Below, piece by piece: positions 14,943-16,345 of a DNA stretch of 16,345 nucleotides. The notes under the pieces were generated by a model. That model had not been told where the DNA came from, ran no database searches, and saw only the letters and a program-made list of their open reading frames with translations. Both the position numbers and the translations under genes were made by a program. Location: the NCBI GenBank assembly GCA_023447015.1, contig JAEXPG010000617.1, forward strand, positions 1 to 16,345. Reading direction: 5' to 3'. The stretch is from Verrucomicrobiota bacterium. GTDB lineage: Bacteria > Verrucomicrobiota > Verrucomicrobiia > Opitutales > Opitutaceae. Positions within the stretch are counted from its first letter, which is position 1, and every line of letters starts with the position of its first letter.

Positions 14943-15255
14943 TGCTGGGCCGGACTGGTGCTGGCGCCGTCTGGTGGTCTATCGGTGATGGGCGCTGCAA
15001 CGCTCCTCACGGAGCGGACTCTCGGTGGTTCCACTTTCCGGCCAGTTTGCCGCACTGAGCTGGTGAGGACACTCCGCCTGTGGACGTATGGGAGAGACGG
15101 TGTTTGCCGGGGCCGTTCACAATCCAGTTCGTTGAGCCAAGCTTTCGTCCGAACGTGGGCGCATAACGATCTTCCTGCAGCCTGCCTACCGTTCGCTCCA
15201 CGTGGCGAGGGCGGCGCAAACAACCGTGCCCGTACGAGCTGAGGAATAGAAGCGG

Positions 15256-15274
15256 CACGGCAGACGCTGCCGTG
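15256..15274. repeat. Perfect 8-bp hairpin
   Basis: CACGGCAG and CTGCCGTG form an 8-bp stem with a three-base ACG loop, followed by GAGTTT on the plus strand. It lies in the gene-poor region. It may be a degraded terminator or part of a structured RNA. Confidence 0.4.
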
Positions 15275-15946
15275 GAGTTTGGCCTGCTCCTCGTCGATCC
15301 ATGGAGACTGGACCACATCGCCCCCCGGTCTTAATCCCTGCTGACCAGATTTTGGTAGTAGCCGAGGCGTGCTGCGCTGAGTGCACTTGTGGTGCATCTT
15401 ACGCTGATTTCGCGGTCTTCATCGCGGGGGAATGCAGCAGACTGCCGTGTAGCGGTTCACCGACGCATCGCGAAGCGCCCTCAATATCTCCCGCGGCGTG
15501 TGGGTATGCGCCAGTTTGGTCGGGGCACAAGCAACCCTGCCTTCGGCGTTTGAGCGTGCACGGACGGTTTGCTTTGCGGGCCCAAGTGGACTTCGTCGAG
15601 GACTCTACTCGGTTCGGGCACCATCCCTGCCGACGCTTACCCGGTGAGTTCTGTTACTGCGCGACAGCAGCATTGCGGGGTATTCGCCGTGCCCTTGCGC
15701 CTGTGTCGCGGGCACTGTAGAACTAACTCGTCTTTGTTTGGCTCAACGCGAGGTGGAACGATCAAACCCAAGGGTCCGAGTTGTGAGTGGCTGCTTGGGG
15801 GCGGGAGGGGATCCGGAGTGCCGCGAGGGCAGGAGTTGGGTTTCGGTGTATGGTGGGATTGATACAGTGATGGCGTGGTGGTTGGCGGTGGGGAAAACGT
15901 CGCAACTGTCGAATGGGCAGTGGGAAGCGGGATGGGGATGGAAAAG

Positions 15947-15987
15947 CCGCAAAAAGTTCTTGCGGGTGGGATGGGCGACGGCATGGT
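15947..15987 (+). promoter_or_regulatory. Possible upstream rRNA promoter (P1)
   Basis: AAAAAGTTCTTGCGG (15951-15965) resembles the P2 segment AAAAAGCTCTTGACC. TTGCGG as -35 and CATGGT (15982-15987) as -10 are 16 bases apart; the -10 match is poor. CCGCAA/TTGCGG (15947-15952 with 15960-15965) is also an inverted repeat overlapping the -35. A boxA-like element follows about 15 bases downstream of the -10. Confidence 0.35.
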
Positions 15988-16002
15988 CCGCCGCCTCAAC
16001 TT

Positions 16003-16013
16003 TGCTCTTTGAA
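16003..16013 (+). promoter_or_regulatory. boxA-like antitermination element
   Basis: TGCTCTTTGAA closely matches the rRNA operon boxA consensus TGCTCTTTAACA. boxA in the leader RNA is bound by NusB-NusE and helps polymerase read through the rRNA genes. The position, about 257 bases before the 16S 5' end, fits an rRNA leader started from an upstream promoter. Confidence 0.65.
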
Positions 16014-16052
16014 CGGACCTGCAGTGAGAGAGGCGCACGGAAGTGCGTTCGG

Positions 16053-16104
16053 TAAGAAAATTTCCGAAAAAGCTCTTGACCACTGGAGGTTGGTTCGGCA
16101 GGGT
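16053..16104 (+). promoter_or_regulatory. Probable main rRNA promoter (P2) with UP-like element
   Basis: An A/T-rich stretch (16053-16075, locally unlike the GC-rich surroundings) lies directly before TTGACC (16076-16081), which matches five of six -35 bases. A -10 at 17-base spacing would be CAGGGT (16099-16104), a poor match, so the start is uncertain. The UP-like tract plus good -35 about 180 bases before 16S is typical of rRNA promoters. Confidence 0.5.
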
Positions 16105-16110
16105 TGGCAT

Positions 16111-16138
16111 CTTTCCCTCAGGGGAAAGCTTCTTTGAA
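16111..16138 (+). promoter_or_regulatory. Leader hairpin followed by a second boxA-like element
   Basis: CTTTCCC (16111-16117) pairs with GGGAAAG (16122-16128) around a TCAG loop. GCTTCTTTGAA follows at 16127-16138 and resembles boxA. The order hairpin then boxA is that of boxB-boxA in known rRNA leaders. Confidence 0.45.
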
Positions 16139-16196
16139 ATCTCTGAAGTGCGATCGATTGGAGTACCCAGTCAAAACTTAAGTTAGACAGTAAATA

Positions 16197-16224
16197 GCTC
16201 GCATGAGCCTTGTGCTCTGCGAGC
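16197..16224 (+). other. Hairpin in the 16S leader
   Basis: GCTCGCA-T-GAGC pairs with GCTC-TGCGAGC: eleven base pairs with a one-base bulge and a CTTGT loop, 36 bases before the 16S 5' end. It is probably a leader processing or folding element. Confidence 0.5.
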
Positions 16225-16259
16225 GTAGTTCGTGAATCACTAGGATTTATGAACTCTCT

Positions 16260-16345
<86 letters not shown>

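Larger units (their letters stand above)
14862..15946. other. Long region with no convincing gene
   Basis: About 1.1 kb with several open frames on both strands (for example 14880-15242 and 15301-15720 plus; 15397-14846 minus), none of which looks like protein: they are rich in Arg, Cys, Ser and Trp without hydrophobic or helical pattern. Composition appears less GC-rich than the coding parts, and no third-position GC bias runs through any frame. Perfect small inverted repeats are present at 14928-14942 and 15256-15274. The last ~200 bases are strongly G-rich on the plus strand. It may be gene remains, an unrecognised RNA, or simple spacer before the rRNA operon. Confidence 0.55.

Noticed and set aside
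15121..15240. Integron attC-like site suggested by GCATAACG
   Set aside because: No matching GTTRRRY partner or paired arms were found, and no integrase or cassette genes are present.
14880..15720. Open frames of 120-183 codons on both strands before the rRNA operon
   Set aside because: Composition is not protein-like in any of them, they overlap each other on opposite strands, and none shows a recognisable motif.
15846..15870. TTGATACAGTGATG as a second FNR-type site
   Set aside because: Only the left half-site fits; the right half does not match ATCAA, and no gene start follows at a suitable distance.

Overview
The window is about 65-70% GC by eye and ends in the first ~85 bases of a 16S rRNA gene. 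The wording of that 16S start (GGCGGCGTGGTTAAGACATG after the universal 27F site) and the protein types suggest a Verrucomicrobia member near Opitutaceae. This is inference from one partial rRNA and protein flavour, not a database result.

Layout, left to right. (1) 2-424: the 3' end of homoserine O-acyltransferase (metX), cut by the window edge. (2) 749-6547: a very large hybrid histidine kinase with two membrane helices, a helical NIT-like periplasmic sensor, eight PAS domains, HisKA-HATPase and two receiver domains. (3) 8856-6618, minus strand: a four-gene set encoding a YwiC-like membrane protein, a cupin, a DUF2249 protein and a Crp/Fnr regulator. (4) 8988-9317: a stand-alone lipid-A-disaccharide-synthase N-terminal (LAB_N) membrane protein. 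(5) 12362-9339, minus strand: a small membrane protein, an alanine-rich coiled-coil membrane protein with a C-terminal beta-rich domain, and a GYF_2-type membrane protein. (6) 12486-14861, plus strand: an SSB-like OB-fold protein, a long 'fungal-type' cystathionine gamma-synthase and a small hypothetical protein. (7) 14862-16259: about 1.4 kb with no convincing gene, ending in an rRNA leader with promoter-like and boxA-like elements. (8) 16260-16345: 16S rRNA, cut by the window edge.

The best regulatory signal is in the ywiC promoter. A near-perfect FNR-type site (9 of 10 consensus bases) is centred exactly 29.5 bp upstream of a -10-like hexamer (TATCGT), which is class II activator geometry. 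The predicted transcription start falls on the A of the ywiC ATG. The last gene of the set encodes a Crp/Fnr protein whose recognition helix has the E..SR signature that reads TTGAT half-sites, but which lacks the FNR iron-sulfur cysteines. This suggests an autoregulated module with a leaderless first gene. YwiC sits beside fnr in the Bacillus subtilis nitrate-respiration region, so a role in anaerobic or nitrogen-oxide physiology is plausible but inferred.

MetX and the cystathionine gamma-synthase are consecutive steps of methionine synthesis but lie 12 kb apart with no sign of joint transcription. No CRISPR array, insertion sequence, tRNA or phage structural gene was seen.
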